In this document: piece by piece, positions 7,506 through 15,804 of the stretch
Position numbering within the stretch: position 1 is the stretch's first letter
Layout: each line of letters starts with the position of its first letter
Source of the DNA: Microbacterium sp. 1.5R
GTDB taxonomy: Bacteria; Actinomycetota; Actinomycetes; Actinomycetales; Microbacteriaceae
Direction of reading: 5' to 3'
NCBI RefSeq assembly: GCF_001889265.1
Contig: NZ_CP018151.1
Coordinates: 2,728,001 to 2,792,000, forward strand
DNA length: 64,000 nucleotides
Notes under the pieces: generated by a model
What the model saw: only the letters and a program-made list of their open reading frames with translations
What the model was told of the DNA's origin: nothing
The model's database searches: none
Translations under genes and position numbers: made by a program

Positions 7506-9173
7506 TCAGGGGGTGGTCGTTCCGGTGCCTGGGTCGAAGACGGGAGGCTCGGTGACCGGCGGCAGTGACGGCTCGGGCGTCGGCTCGACCGGCGGAGTGG
7601 TCGGCTGCGGCTCCACCGGCGGCGCGGGTTCGCTCGGAGGAACCGGCTCGGGCTCGATCGGCTGCGACGGCTCCTGGTCGGGCCGGGAGTCCCGGTTGTC
7701 GGGCTCTTCGGTCTCCACAGGCAGTGCGCGCGTCACGGTGACGGGAGCGCTGACCCTCACACCGTCGCCGTTCTCCGCAGTGACGGTGTACACGGTGGCC
7801 TCGGAGCCGCACGCGAAGGGAACCGCTCGATCGGTGAGGTTGGCCGGCAGCGCCGCTGCGATCGGGAACTCGAGCGCATCGACCTGAGCGTCGCCTGCCG
7901 CGATCGCGACGCTCTCGGCATCGTCGATCTGCCAGCTCAGCAGCACCTGTGCTTCCGCTTCCTCTGAGGCGCATTCGACCGTCGCCGTGTTGGCGGTGAA
8001 GCTCTTGATCACGGGGTCCGCGGCGGGGGCCGGGGCCGAGGGGGTCGGACGCACCGAGGGCTCGGGGTCAGCGGGCGCCGCGACGCTGCTGAGGGTGCCG
8101 ATGATCGCTCCGGCTGCGACCGCGAGCAGCAGCGCGACTCCGGAGAGGACCATCAGCAGCACGCTGCGCTTTCGCGTACGCTTCTCGGCGCGACGATGGC
8201 GCTCACGACGGGCGAGAGCGCGCGGCTCCTCAGCTCCGGACGAGAGTGCGGATGCGGCATGCGTTCCGCCTCCGGACCGACCGCTCTGCAGATGCTCGCC
8301 TGCGTCGAACCCGACGGCGACCGGCGCGTTCTTCGTCGCCGGCTTCGCGGCGGAGGCGGCTCCGACAGCACTCGACCCGGGGTTCTTGGTCCAGGCGACA
8401 TACTCGGCGATGACATCGTCGGTGGGTCCGTCGGCGATGAGCTCGCCCTTGTGCACCCAGAGCACTCTCTCGCAGGTCTGCTTGAGCGAACCGGTCGAGT
8501 GGCTGACGATCATCACGAGGCCGGCGCTGTCACGCAGTTCGTTGATGCGCTTCTCGCTCTTCGCGCGGAATCGCCTGTCCCCCACGGCCAGTGCCTCATC
8601 GATGAGGAGGATCGAATGCGCCTTCGCCGATGCGATCGCGAACTTGAGTCGCGCCCCCATGCCTGACGAGTACGTGCGCATCGGGTGGTAGATGAAGTCG
8701 TTGAGCTCCGCGAAGTCGGCGATCTCGTCGACGCGCGCAGCCGCTTCCTCGGGGCTGAATCCCATCGCCAGCAGTCCGAGCCTGATGTTGTTCTCGCCCG
8801 AGAGCTCCGGGACGAGCGCAGCGTTCACACCGAGGAGCACGGGGCGGTCACGAGCGTAGATCGCGCCCTCGGAAGGCGGGATGAGTCCGGTCATCGCCCG
8901 GAACAGCGTGGACTTCCCCGAGCCGTTGTGGCCGACGACGCCGATCGACTCGCCCTCCGTCGCCGTGAAGCTCACTCCTCGCAGCGCCGGGACCGTGTGG
9001 AGGTCTCGACCGCCTCGGAAGGAGCGCAGACTCGTCAGCGATTCGCGCGTCGTCATCCGCTTGCCGGATGCGTACACGCGATAGTTGACGTGCACGTTGT
9101 CGGCCACGATCATCGGCCGTGGCGAGGTGTCGAGCGAGTTCGCTCGCGTGTCCGGGAGCAGAAGATCAGTCAC
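7506..9173 (-). CDS. Polysaccharide ABC exporter ATPase (Wzt/TagH-like) with transmembrane extracytoplasmic C-terminal extension
   Basis: The protein has 555 residues from the chosen GTG at 9173. The ATPase domain has Walker A GHNGSGKS (81-88), signature YSSGM (168-172), Walker B ILLIDE (188-193) and switch His225. After a linker there is a basic stretch and one transmembrane segment (about 337-361), then a beta-rich region (about 388-480) resembling an Ig-like fold with two cysteines, then a tail of about 60 residues rich in Pro and Glu. TagH-type ATPases also carry extracytoplasmic tails, so topology is plausible: nucleotide-binding domain inside, Ig-like domain outside. The GTG overlaps the permease gene by eight bases and has GAGG ten bases upstream; an ATG at 9182 lies too close to that motif. 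Confidence 0.86.
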   Translation of the reverse strand: MTDLLLPDTRANSLDTSPRPMIVADNVHVNYRVYASGKRMTTRESLTSLRSFRGGRDLHTVPALRGVSFTATEGESIGVVGHNGSGKSTLFRAMTGLIPPSEGAIYARDRPVLLGVNAALVPELSGENNIRLGLLAMGFSPEEAAARVDEIADFAELNDFIYHPMRTYSSGMGARLKFAIASAKAHSILLIDEALAVGDRRFRAKSEKRINELRDSAGLVMIVSHSTGSLKQTCERVLWVHKGELIADGPTDDVIAEYVAWTKNPGSSAVGAASAAKPATKNAPVAVGFDAGEHLQSGRSGGGTHAASALSSGAEEPRALARRERHRRAEKRTRKRSVLLMVLSGVALLLAVAAGAIIGTLSSVAAPADPEPSVRPTPSAPAPAADPVIKSFTANTATVECASEEAEAQVLLSWQIDDAESVAIAAGDAQVDALEFPIAAALPANLTDRAVPFACGSEATVYTVTAENGDGVRVSAPVTVTRALPVETEEPDNRDSRPDQEPSQPIEPEPVPPSEPAPPVEPQPTTPPVEPTPEPSLPPVTEPPVFDPGTGTTTP

Positions 9174-10017
9174 TGAGGCCATACCTCGGCTCGCCCTGCC
9201 AGAAGAAGATCGTCCCCCCGACGATCGCCACCAGTGCCCAGATCGGCGCAGCGATCCATGCGAGGAGCGGCGCGGCATAGCCGTCCAGCATCACGTCGCG
9301 GGCCAGGGCGATGAATTCATACGTCGGCAGGAGGTGCGCGATCGTGAGCAGCACCGGGTACCCCCCGAGCGCGCCGTCGATGTTGAAGAAGATGCCGCTG
9401 GCGTAGAAGAGCACGCGGTTGATGATCGGGACGAGCTGCTGGATGTCACGCGTGCGCACCGAGATCCGCGCGACGATGAGAGCGATGCCCAGATTGAACA
9501 CGCCCATGACCGCGAGGATCGGGATGATCAGGAGCCACGACCACGCCACCGGCTCGCCCAGGATGAGCAGCAGGATGCCGAGCAGCAGCACGACGGGCAC
9601 CATTCGCATCGCCTGCTCCGCGATCACCGAGATCGGCAGGAGGATGCGCGGGAATCCGAAGCTCTGGACGAGCTTGGAGTTGCTCGTGATCGCCTTGGAT
9701 CCGCTGCCGAAGCAGCCGGTGAAGAACTCGAAGACGAACACGCCGACGATGAGGTACGGCACGAAGTTCGCCGGCCGCGCGGCGCCGGCGAGGATGAAGT
9801 TGAAGATCGTGCCGTAGACGATCGCGAGGGAGAGCGGTTTGAGGACCACCCACAGCACACCGAGACGGTTCGGCAGCAGTCCCGCGATCAGACGGCTGCC
9901 AGCCAGCCGCAGGGCGAAGGTGCGAAGCTGCCAGGTGTCGGCGAGGTAGTCGCCGAAGCGAGGACGCGTCCCGACTTCGCTCAGACCGGAGGTCGCGGGC
10001 ACAGCAGTCGCTCCCAT
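9166..10017 (-). CDS. Polysaccharide ABC exporter permease (ABC-2 type, Wzm/TagG-like)
   Basis: This 283-residue integral membrane protein has about six hydrophobic segments and the overall layout of ABC-2 permeases of the TagG/RfbA group (LRLAGSRLIAGLLPNRLGVL before the first segment). With the ATPase encoded immediately downstream (8-nt overlap) it would form the transporter that moves a lipid-linked glycan across the plasma membrane. AGAGGATTCGGT precedes the ATG. The UDP-glucose dehydrogenase gene lies about 100 nt upstream on the same strand. Confidence 0.88.
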   Translation of the reverse strand: MGATAVPATSGLSEVGTRPRFGDYLADTWQLRTFALRLAGSRLIAGLLPNRLGVLWVVLKPLSLAIVYGTIFNFILAGAARPANFVPYLIVGVFVFEFFTGCFGSGSKAITSNSKLVQSFGFPRILLPISVIAEQAMRMVPVVLLLGILLLILGEPVAWSWLLIIPILAVMGVFNLGIALIVARISVRTRDIQQLVPIINRVLFYASGIFFNIDGALGGYPVLLTIAHLLPTYEFIALARDVMLDGYAAPLLAWIAAPIWALVAIVGGTIFFWQGEPRYGLSD

Positions 10018-10121
10018 ACCGAATCCTCTACCTCTCTACCGCGTCGCACGATGCGCATGCACGAAGCCGGCATATCGGATCATGCTACCCCACCGGGTGA
10101 GTCCGTCGTCTGGACCCAGGC

Positions 10122-11288
10122 TCAGTCGCGACCGTAGATGTCGCGGGTGTAGATCTTATGGACGACGTCGTCGAGCGCATCCGTCGAGCGGTTGGCGATG
10201 ATGACATCGGCCCTGGACTTGAACTCGTCGAGATCGCGAACGACCTCGGAGTGGAAGAACTCGTCCTCCTCGAGCGAGGGCTCGTACACGACGACTTCGA
10301 CGCCCTTCGCCTTGATGCGCTTCATGATGCCCTGGATCGACGACGCGCGGAAGTTGTCCGACCCGGACTTCATGACGAGGCGATAGACGCCCACGGTCCG
10401 GGGCTCTCGGGCGAGGATGTCGGAGGCGACGAAGTCCTTGCGGGTGCTGTTGGCATCGACGATCGCCGCGATGAGGTTCTGCGGCACCTTCGAGTAGTTC
10501 GCCAGCAGCTGCTTGGTGTCCTTCGGCAGGCAGTATCCGCCGTAGCCGAAGGAGGGGTTGTTGTAGTGCGACCCGATGCGCGGGTCGAGTCCCACTCCCT
10601 CGATGATCTGCTTCGTGTCCAGCCCGTGCACCACTGCGTAGGTGTCGAGCTCGTTGAAGTACGCCACGCGCAATGCCAGGTAGGTGTTGGCGAAGAGCTT
10701 GATCGCCTCGGCCTCGGTCGACTCGGTGAGCAGCACGGGCACGTCGGTGGCGATCGCCCCTTCGAGCAGAAGAGCGGCGAAGGCCTCGCCGACGGGGCCG
10801 CGATCGCCGACGACGATGCGCGACGGATAGAGGTTGTCGTGCAGCGCGCGCCCCTCTCGCAGGAACTCCGGAGAGAAGACGATCGTCGCCTGTCCATGCT
10901 CCGCGTTCATGCGCGCGGTGAATCCCACCGGCACCGTCGACTTGATCACGATCGCGGCGTCCGGGTTCACGGCGAGCACGGTGTCGATGACGTTCTCGAC
11001 CGACGAGGTGTCGAAGTAGTTGGTCACCTCGTCGTAGTTCGTCGGCGTGGCCACGACGACGAAGTCGGCGTCCCGGTAGGCCTCCTCGGCGTCGACGGTC
11101 GCCGTGAGATCGAGCTCGTGCGTGGCGAGATAGTCCTCGAGCTCGACGTCGGCGATGGGCGAGACGCGGCGACTGAGCAGCTCGACCTTCGCAGGGTCGA
11201 TGTCGACGGCGAACACCTCGTGGTTCTGGGCGAGGATGACGGCGTTGGACAGGCCGACGTATCCGGTCCCGGCGATGGCGATCTTCAT
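10122..11288 (-). CDS. ugd: UDP-glucose 6-dehydrogenase
   Basis: This 388-residue enzyme oxidises UDP-glucose to UDP-glucuronate with two NAD+. The Rossmann motif GTGYVG is at 7-12, the conserved Lys in IKSTVPVG at 116, and the catalytic Cys253 is in [11 protein letters not shown]. Length matches the short bacterial class. It sits upstream of the ABC exporter genes on the same strand and would provide glucuronate for the surface polymer. TAGCCT at 11295-11300 followed by six bases and the ATG indicates a leaderless transcript. Enzymes of this family sometimes use UDP-ManNAc or UDP-GlcNAc, but the short length and CLPKD context favour UDP-glucose. Confidence 0.9.
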   Translation of the reverse strand: MKIAIAGTGYVGLSNAVILAQNHEVFAVDIDPAKVELLSRRVSPIADVELEDYLATHELDLTATVDAEEAYRDADFVVVATPTNYDEVTNYFDTSSVENVIDTVLAVNPDAAIVIKSTVPVGFTARMNAEHGQATIVFSPEFLREGRALHDNLYPSRIVVGDRGPVGEAFAALLLEGAIATDVPVLLTESTEAEAIKLFANTYLALRVAYFNELDTYAVVHGLDTKQIIEGVGLDPRIGSHYNNPSFGYGGYCLPKDTKQLLANYSKVPQNLIAAIVDANSTRKDFVASDILAREPRTVGVYRLVMKSGSDNFRASSIQGIMKRIKAKGVEVVVYEPSLEEDEFFHSEVVRDLDEFKSRADVIIANRSTDALDDVVHKIYTRDIYGRD

Positions 11289-11294
11289 GCCCTC

Positions 11295-11320
11295 AGGCTA
11301 TCCCGGCCCGCGGATAGACT
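11295..11320. promoter_or_regulatory. Divergent leaderless promoters in a 40-bp intergenic region
   Basis: TAGCCT at 11295-11300 (minus) ends six bases before the ugd ATG. TAGACT at 11315-11320 (plus) ends eight bases before the ATG of the GT2-GT4 gene at 11329. Both -10 boxes lie in the 40 bases between the divergent genes. Confidence 0.55.
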
Positions 11321-11328
11321 CGTGCGCG

Positions 11329-13662
11329 ATGACACCGCGCCCTCTGCTCTCCATCGTCATACCGGTCTCGGGTGACGACGCGACTGTCGCGACGGCTCTC
11401 GAGAGCGCCATCGCGCAGAGCCTCGTCGACATCGAGATCATCTGCGTCGATGACGCCTCGACCGACGGCACTGCCGGCGTGCTCGAGCGATTCCGGCTAC
11501 GGGACCCGCGAGTGCGCGTCGTGCGCCACGAACGCAACCTGTCGGCCTTCCAGGCTCGCCGCACGGGGATCCTCGCGGCGAGCGCCGATCGCGTGATGTT
11601 CCTCGACGGCGACGACGAGCTGACCCCGGATGCCGCCGCGGTCGCGGTCGCGAAGGCCGAGGAGACGGACGTGGACATCGTCGGGTTCGGTGTCACGGTG
11701 ATCGAGCGCGACGGCCGCACCGGCAGCCCGTACGAGGTGCGCCTGCAGCCGCCGCAGCATCCGCACGCCGGCGATGACGTGCTGCGCGCCCTCTTCCCGG
11801 TGGGGAAGCCTGCTCAGGGTCAGCTCTGGCGATTCCTCTTCCGCACGAGCGTGCTGCGCGAGGCGTACTCCCTCGTCCCCGACGACCTCGTGCTCCCGCG
11901 CATCAACGACCTGCCGCTTCTCTTCCTCGTGGCCATACTCGCCGAGAGCTACGCGGCGGTCCCCGACAAGCTGTACCGCTATCACTTCGGTCGCGGTGGC
12001 AGCGGGCACCGGGTCGACACCCTCGAACGGGCGCGGTTCTACACAGGGGCGATCCGCTCGGTCGACGCGATCGGATCGGCTGTCGAGGCACTCGCAACCG
12101 CACATGCCGATCCGAGCCTCGTCCGCGACACCTACGCGTCGGTGCGCTTCTCGATCATCGGATACGTGTGCTTCCAGCTGGTCGAGCACAGCGACGAGGG
12201 CATGCTCGACGGCGCTCTCGCACATCTGCACACGGTCGTCAGCGGCCCGGACATCATCCATGCCGCTGCGCGGTTCTATCCGGCGACTCTCAAGGCTCTC
12301 AGGTTCCACACGACGTGGCAGGGGCTGCCTGACCGGCCCGCACGCAGCATCCTGCTCGTCACGTCGACCCTCCGTACCGGCGGCGTGTCGGCCGTGCTCA
12401 CCTCGCAGGCGCGCTATCTGCATGAGGCGGGCTACCGGGTGACCGTCGTCGCCCGCAACGGCGGCAGCGACGCGACCGTTCTTCCCGCCGGCATCCCGTT
12501 CGTCGAGCTGACCTCACGTCGACTGCCCGCCCAGCTCACGCAGTGGGCCGAGATCTGTCGCGCCCACGAGGTCGACGTGGTCATCGACCACCAACTGCTC
12601 TACACCGACACCTGGCCCGAGTTCGCGCTCGTGGCACGAGCCGAGGGCGCGGCGACGATCGGCTGGCTGCACAACTTCGTCGCTCGACCGGTCTACGACG
12701 GCAACGATCGGCTCACCCTGATCGAGCGCTGCAGTCCGACGCTCGCTCAGCTCATCACGCTGTCACCGCTCGACGTCGCCTACTTCCGCCTGCGCGGCAT
12801 CGAGAACGTGGCGTACCTGCCGAACCCGCCCTCGCCGTTGATGCTCGAGTCGGCGGCTCGGACAGGTGCGAAGACGCCGCCGTCCGACCGTCTCGAGCTG
12901 GTGTGGTGGGGGCGACTCGAGCAGCGGACCAAGCAGGTGCGGGAGCTCGTCGAGGTCGGAGTGCAGCTGCGCGCCCTCGGCGTGCCTTTCACACTGCGGA
13001 TCGTCGGCCCGGACTGGGATGACGTCACCGCGAAGAGGCTCAACGCCCTCGCGCGTCGTCGCGGCGTCGGAGATGCCGTCGTCGCCGTCGGGCCTCTGCG
13101 AGGGGCTGCGCTGGTCTCGGCCATCGACTCCGCGGATGCCTTCGTCTCGACCAGCATCATCGAGGGGTATCAGCTCACGATCGCCGAAGCACAGGCCCGG
13201 GGGCTCCCGGTCTTCATGTACGAGCTCCCCTGGCTCACGCTCGTGCAGGACAACCAGGGTGTCGTCGCCGTGCCCCAGGGGGACGCCCGGGGGCTCGCCG
13301 CCCGGCTCGCCGAGACGCTCGCTGATCCGGAGGGCTATCGTCAGCTGTCTCTGGCGTCGGTGGATGCCGCGAGACGGGCGCGCGACCAGGACTTCGCGCA
13401 GCTGTATCGCGAAGTGGTCACCGGCGAGCTGTCGCCGATGTACTCGCCCGAGCCGACGCTCGACGATGCCGGTCGCCTGCTCGGTCTGCTGGTGTTCTTC
13501 GCCCAGCGCGCGGACGGCCGCTCCGTCTCGTCCGCCGATTCGTCGACCTGGGGCCAGCGCGCCTGGCAGTCCGCGGCGCCACTCGGCCGCGCGACCCTGC
13601 GGCGGATCCCGGGACTCCAGCCGCTCGCGCACCGCGCGAAAGGCTGGCTCGGCGCGCGCTGA
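11329..13662 (+). CDS. Fused glycosyltransferase: GT2 N-terminal domain plus GT4 C-terminal domain (paralogue 1)
   Basis: The protein has 777 residues. The GT2 (GT-A fold) domain carries CVDDASTDGT with Asp41-Asp42 and the DxD-like FLDGDDE at 92-97, both needed for nucleotide-sugar and metal binding. A helical middle region (about 200-335) contains YRYHFGRGGSG. A GT-B/GT4 domain starts near 340 (ILLVTSTLRTGGVSAVLTSQ) and has the E-x7-E motif in EGYQLTIAE near 612. A C-terminal basic tail follows. Two active domains would let one chain add two successive sugars. Related copies lie at 15805 and 18171. The start is the ATG at 11329 just after the TAGACT box; the open frame extends further 5' but through ugd. 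Confidence 0.87.
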   Translation: MTPRPLLSIVIPVSGDDATVATALESAIAQSLVDIEIICVDDASTDGTAGVLERFRLRDPRVRVVRHERNLSAFQARRTGILAASADRVMFLDGDDELTPDAAAVAVAKAEETDVDIVGFGVTVIERDGRTGSPYEVRLQPPQHPHAGDDVLRALFPVGKPAQGQLWRFLFRTSVLREAYSLVPDDLVLPRINDLPLLFLVAILAESYAAVPDKLYRYHFGRGGSGHRVDTLERARFYTGAIRSVDAIGSAVEALATAHADPSLVRDTYASVRFSIIGYVCFQLVEHSDEGMLDGALAHLHTVVSGPDIIHAAARFYPATLKALRFHTTWQGLPDRPARSILLVTSTLRTGGVSAVLTSQARYLHEAGYRVTVVARNGGSDATVLPAGIPFVELTSRRLPAQLTQWAEICRAHEVDVVIDHQLLYTDTWPEFALVARAEGAATIGWLHNFVARPVYDGNDRLTLIERCSPTLAQLITLSPLDVAYFRLRGIENVAYLPNPPSPLMLESAARTGAKTPPSDRLELVWWGRLEQRTKQVRELVEVGVQLRALGVPFTLRIVGPDWDDVTAKRLNALARRRGVGDAVVAVGPLRGAALVSAIDSADAFVSTSIIEGYQLTIAEAQARGLPVFMYELPWLTLVQDNQGVVAVPQGDARGLAARLAETLADPEGYRQLSLASVDAARRARDQDFAQLYREVVTGELSPMYSPEPTLDDAGRLLGLLVFFAQRADGRSVSSADSSTWGQRAWQSAAPLGRATLRRIPGLQPLAHRAKGWLGAR

Positions 13663-13677
13663 GTCTCGAAGTCGGCG

Positions 13678-14727
13678 TTACGCCACGGCATCCATCGCCG
13701 CGTGGATGCGCGCGGTCAGGCGGACGATGTCTTCACGGGCCGAGTGGACCGCCGGCGCGAGCGACGGCAGGTGCGACTCGAACTGCTCGGCGAACTCGCC
13801 GAGCTGTTCGTATCGACCGACGAGGTCACCGAGTCCGACGGCTGTCAGAAGGCGTGAGATCTTGTGCGGGTCGCTGCCCGAACCTATCGGGTATGCCCCC
13901 TCGGTCGCACCGATGATGAGGCCGTGCGCCCGGTCGCTGATGACGGCGAGCGACTGCCGGTACACCGCGCGCACGTAGTCGTCGAGCACGTCGTGCCGCA
14001 TGCTCGAGGGCATCACGTACTCACCGCCGAGAGCCTCTGCGAGCCGAACCGCTCGAGGCGCGTCGCGCGCCACCTGGGCGACGGTGACGATCCGGGTCTG
14101 AGTCGAAGCCGCGAACGCACGGACGTCCGAGAGCCACTGCTCACCCGGCCATGCCCGGTCGAAGCGCATGGTCACCGCGATGAGCGGTCGATCGCCGGCA
14201 GCAGCCCACTCGTCGACCGCTCGCCCCTCCGAGTAGGCCCAGTCCGGCGCGAAATCGCCGAATCCCGCACCGTCACGAGAACCTCGATCGCGCCACGACA
14301 TCACCGAGGCGTCGCGCATGACCGGGTCGAACACCACGCCATGCAGCGTGTCGACGTTCTTGATGCCGATGCCGGCGAAGATCAGCGCCCCGCCCGCGTC
14401 GAGCACCCGTGCGCATTCGGCCGCACGGCGTGGCACCGGGAAGTGCCCCGTACGCGGATTGATCTCCCCGGCGTTGAACGCGTGCACGGGACGAGCGGCC
14501 GCGGCCTCGGCCTGGGCCCACTCCCCTCTCGCGTCATAGAACGTGAGGTCTGACGCCGGTGTGAACCCGGCCGTGAAATCACTCGTCGCCTCACCGAGAT
14601 AGACGTGCACGTGCCGCCCCGCACCTCTCAAGGCTTCGAGATAGGCGAGTCGCAGTGCGGAGTCGCCGAGGTTGTCGTCCTGCCCGCTGAGATGGGCGAA
14701 CACATGCTGAGTCGGTTTCACAATCAC
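13678..14727 (-). CDS. Polysaccharide pyruvyltransferase family protein
   Basis: This 349-residue protein belongs to the PS_pyruv_trans family. HLSGQDDNLGDSALRLAYLE near the N-terminus is the family's N-x-GD block, and VISDRAHGLIIGATEGAYPI in the C-terminal half is the SDRxH block. It would add a pyruvyl ketal to a glycan residue using phosphoenolpyruvate. It lies between GT2-GT4 fusion genes on the opposite strand. The start is GTG at 14727, eight bases after TATAGT (leaderless), with an alternative in-frame GTG at 14721 that has GGGGTG about eight bases upstream. Confidence 0.82.
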   Translation of the reverse strand: MIVKPTQHVFAHLSGQDDNLGDSALRLAYLEALRGAGRHVHVYLGEATSDFTAGFTPASDLTFYDARGEWAQAEAAAARPVHAFNAGEINPRTGHFPVPRRAAECARVLDAGGALIFAGIGIKNVDTLHGVVFDPVMRDASVMSWRDRGSRDGAGFGDFAPDWAYSEGRAVDEWAAAGDRPLIAVTMRFDRAWPGEQWLSDVRAFAASTQTRIVTVAQVARDAPRAVRLAEALGGEYVMPSSMRHDVLDDYVRAVYRQSLAVISDRAHGLIIGATEGAYPIGSGSDPHKISRLLTAVGLGDLVGRYEQLGEFAEQFESHLPSLAPAVHSAREDIVRLTARIHAAMDAVA

Positions 14728-14735
14728 TTCACCCC

Positions 14736-14745
14736 ACTATATGGT
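14736..14745. promoter_or_regulatory. Overlapping divergent -10 boxes in a 24-bp intergenic gap
   Basis: TATAGT (minus, 14736-14741) and TATGGT (plus, 14740-14745) share two base pairs. They lie eight and six bases from the GTG starts at 14727 and 14752. The whole intergenic gap is 24 bp, so any -35 elements would lie inside the opposing genes. Confidence 0.5.
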
Positions 14746-14751
14746 GGCTCT

Positions 14752-15798
14752 GTGTTCTCCGTGCCCCTCCCCAGGACCGGAGCAGCGACTGAACCGGGCG
14801 CGACCGAGGCTTCCGTTCCGACGGTGCTCGTCACCTCGCGCCCGCCGCGGCATCGCGTCGACTACGTCGATGAACTCGTCGGCGACGACTCGGAGGGTCG
14901 TGCTCCGACCGGCGCCGTGCTGGAGTTCCGCACCGACCCGTTTCGGGCGCACGGCGTGGATGTGATCCACCTGACCGACATCGCGACGGTCATCGGCGGC
15001 CCCCGCACTCGCGACCGAGAGCGCACACGGCGGGCGAAGCGCTTCACGAAGATGCTCCGACGCCGAGGCATCGCCCTCGTGCGCACCGTGCGCGAGACGG
15101 AGGCGGATCGGTCGCGGTCCCGAGCGGAGGCGATCGTCGATGCGGCAGCGACGACCGTGACATCGCTCGATGCCGTGACGGCGGCGGACGGCAGAGCGAC
15201 GGTCGTCATCGGCCACAGCCACCTTCGCAACCGGTTCCTCGGCTTCCCTCGGGAAGAGGCCGTCGCGGGCCGCGTGCTGATCACGGCGGTCAACACCCTG
15301 CATCCGTCGTCCCGACCGGCCGTGAGCGTCTTCGGAGTCGCTGACCTGCCCGGCTGGACGCTGCGCCTCGCAGGCAAGGTGCCGATCGACCTCGAGGACT
15401 CCTACGCGCGAACGCTTGCCGACCTCACCGACACGGTGTCGCTGCGCGACGAGCTCCTCTCCGATGCAGAATGCGTCTCGGAGATCAGCCAGGCGGAGAT
15501 CGTGCTCATCACAGCGCCGACGAACCACAGGTCCCAGAGCGTCCTCATGCTCGCTCTGTCGCTGGATCGGCCCGTGCTCGTCGAGGACAGCCCGCAGACG
15601 CGGGCGCTCGCTGACGAGGTCGGCCCTTCATGGGTGCGGCGCCATGCCGGTCCGCTGACCGCCCAGACACTCGAGAACGAGCTCGCCGCATTGCGAGCAG
15701 ATCCGCCCACCGGTCGCCCCCGCCTCGATGCGCGCGACCCCAACCTGATCAGCGAGCAGTACTTCGCGGTGTATCGCGCCGCCGCGGCCGCGCGCTGA
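14752..15798 (+). CDS. Probable GT-B fold glycosyltransferase (divergent)
   Basis: This is a 348-residue soluble protein. Segments such as HGVDVIHLTDIATVIGGPRT and RRRGIALVRTVRETEADRSR resemble the acceptor lobe of GumK-like/GT4 enzymes, where an H-x-H-W and a T-V-H-N block occupy these places. The C-terminal lobe has SVLMLALSLDRPVLVEDSPQ, at the position of the donor-binding loop, but no E-x7-E. Assignment rests on this layout and on position among glycosyltransferase genes; it could be catalytically atypical. GTG at 14752 follows TATGGT by six bases; the open frame extends upstream but through the divergent gene. The next gene starts six bases after its stop. Confidence 0.55.
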   Translation: MFSVPLPRTGAATEPGATEASVPTVLVTSRPPRHRVDYVDELVGDDSEGRAPTGAVLEFRTDPFRAHGVDVIHLTDIATVIGGPRTRDRERTRRAKRFTKMLRRRGIALVRTVRETEADRSRSRAEAIVDAAATTVTSLDAVTAADGRATVVIGHSHLRNRFLGFPREEAVAGRVLITAVNTLHPSSRPAVSVFGVADLPGWTLRLAGKVPIDLEDSYARTLADLTDTVSLRDELLSDAECVSEISQAEIVLITAPTNHRSQSVLMLALSLDRPVLVEDSPQTRALADEVGPSWVRRHAGPLTAQTLENELAALRADPPTGRPRLDARDPNLISEQYFAVYRAAAAAR

Positions 15799-15804
15799 CG
15801 CCGG

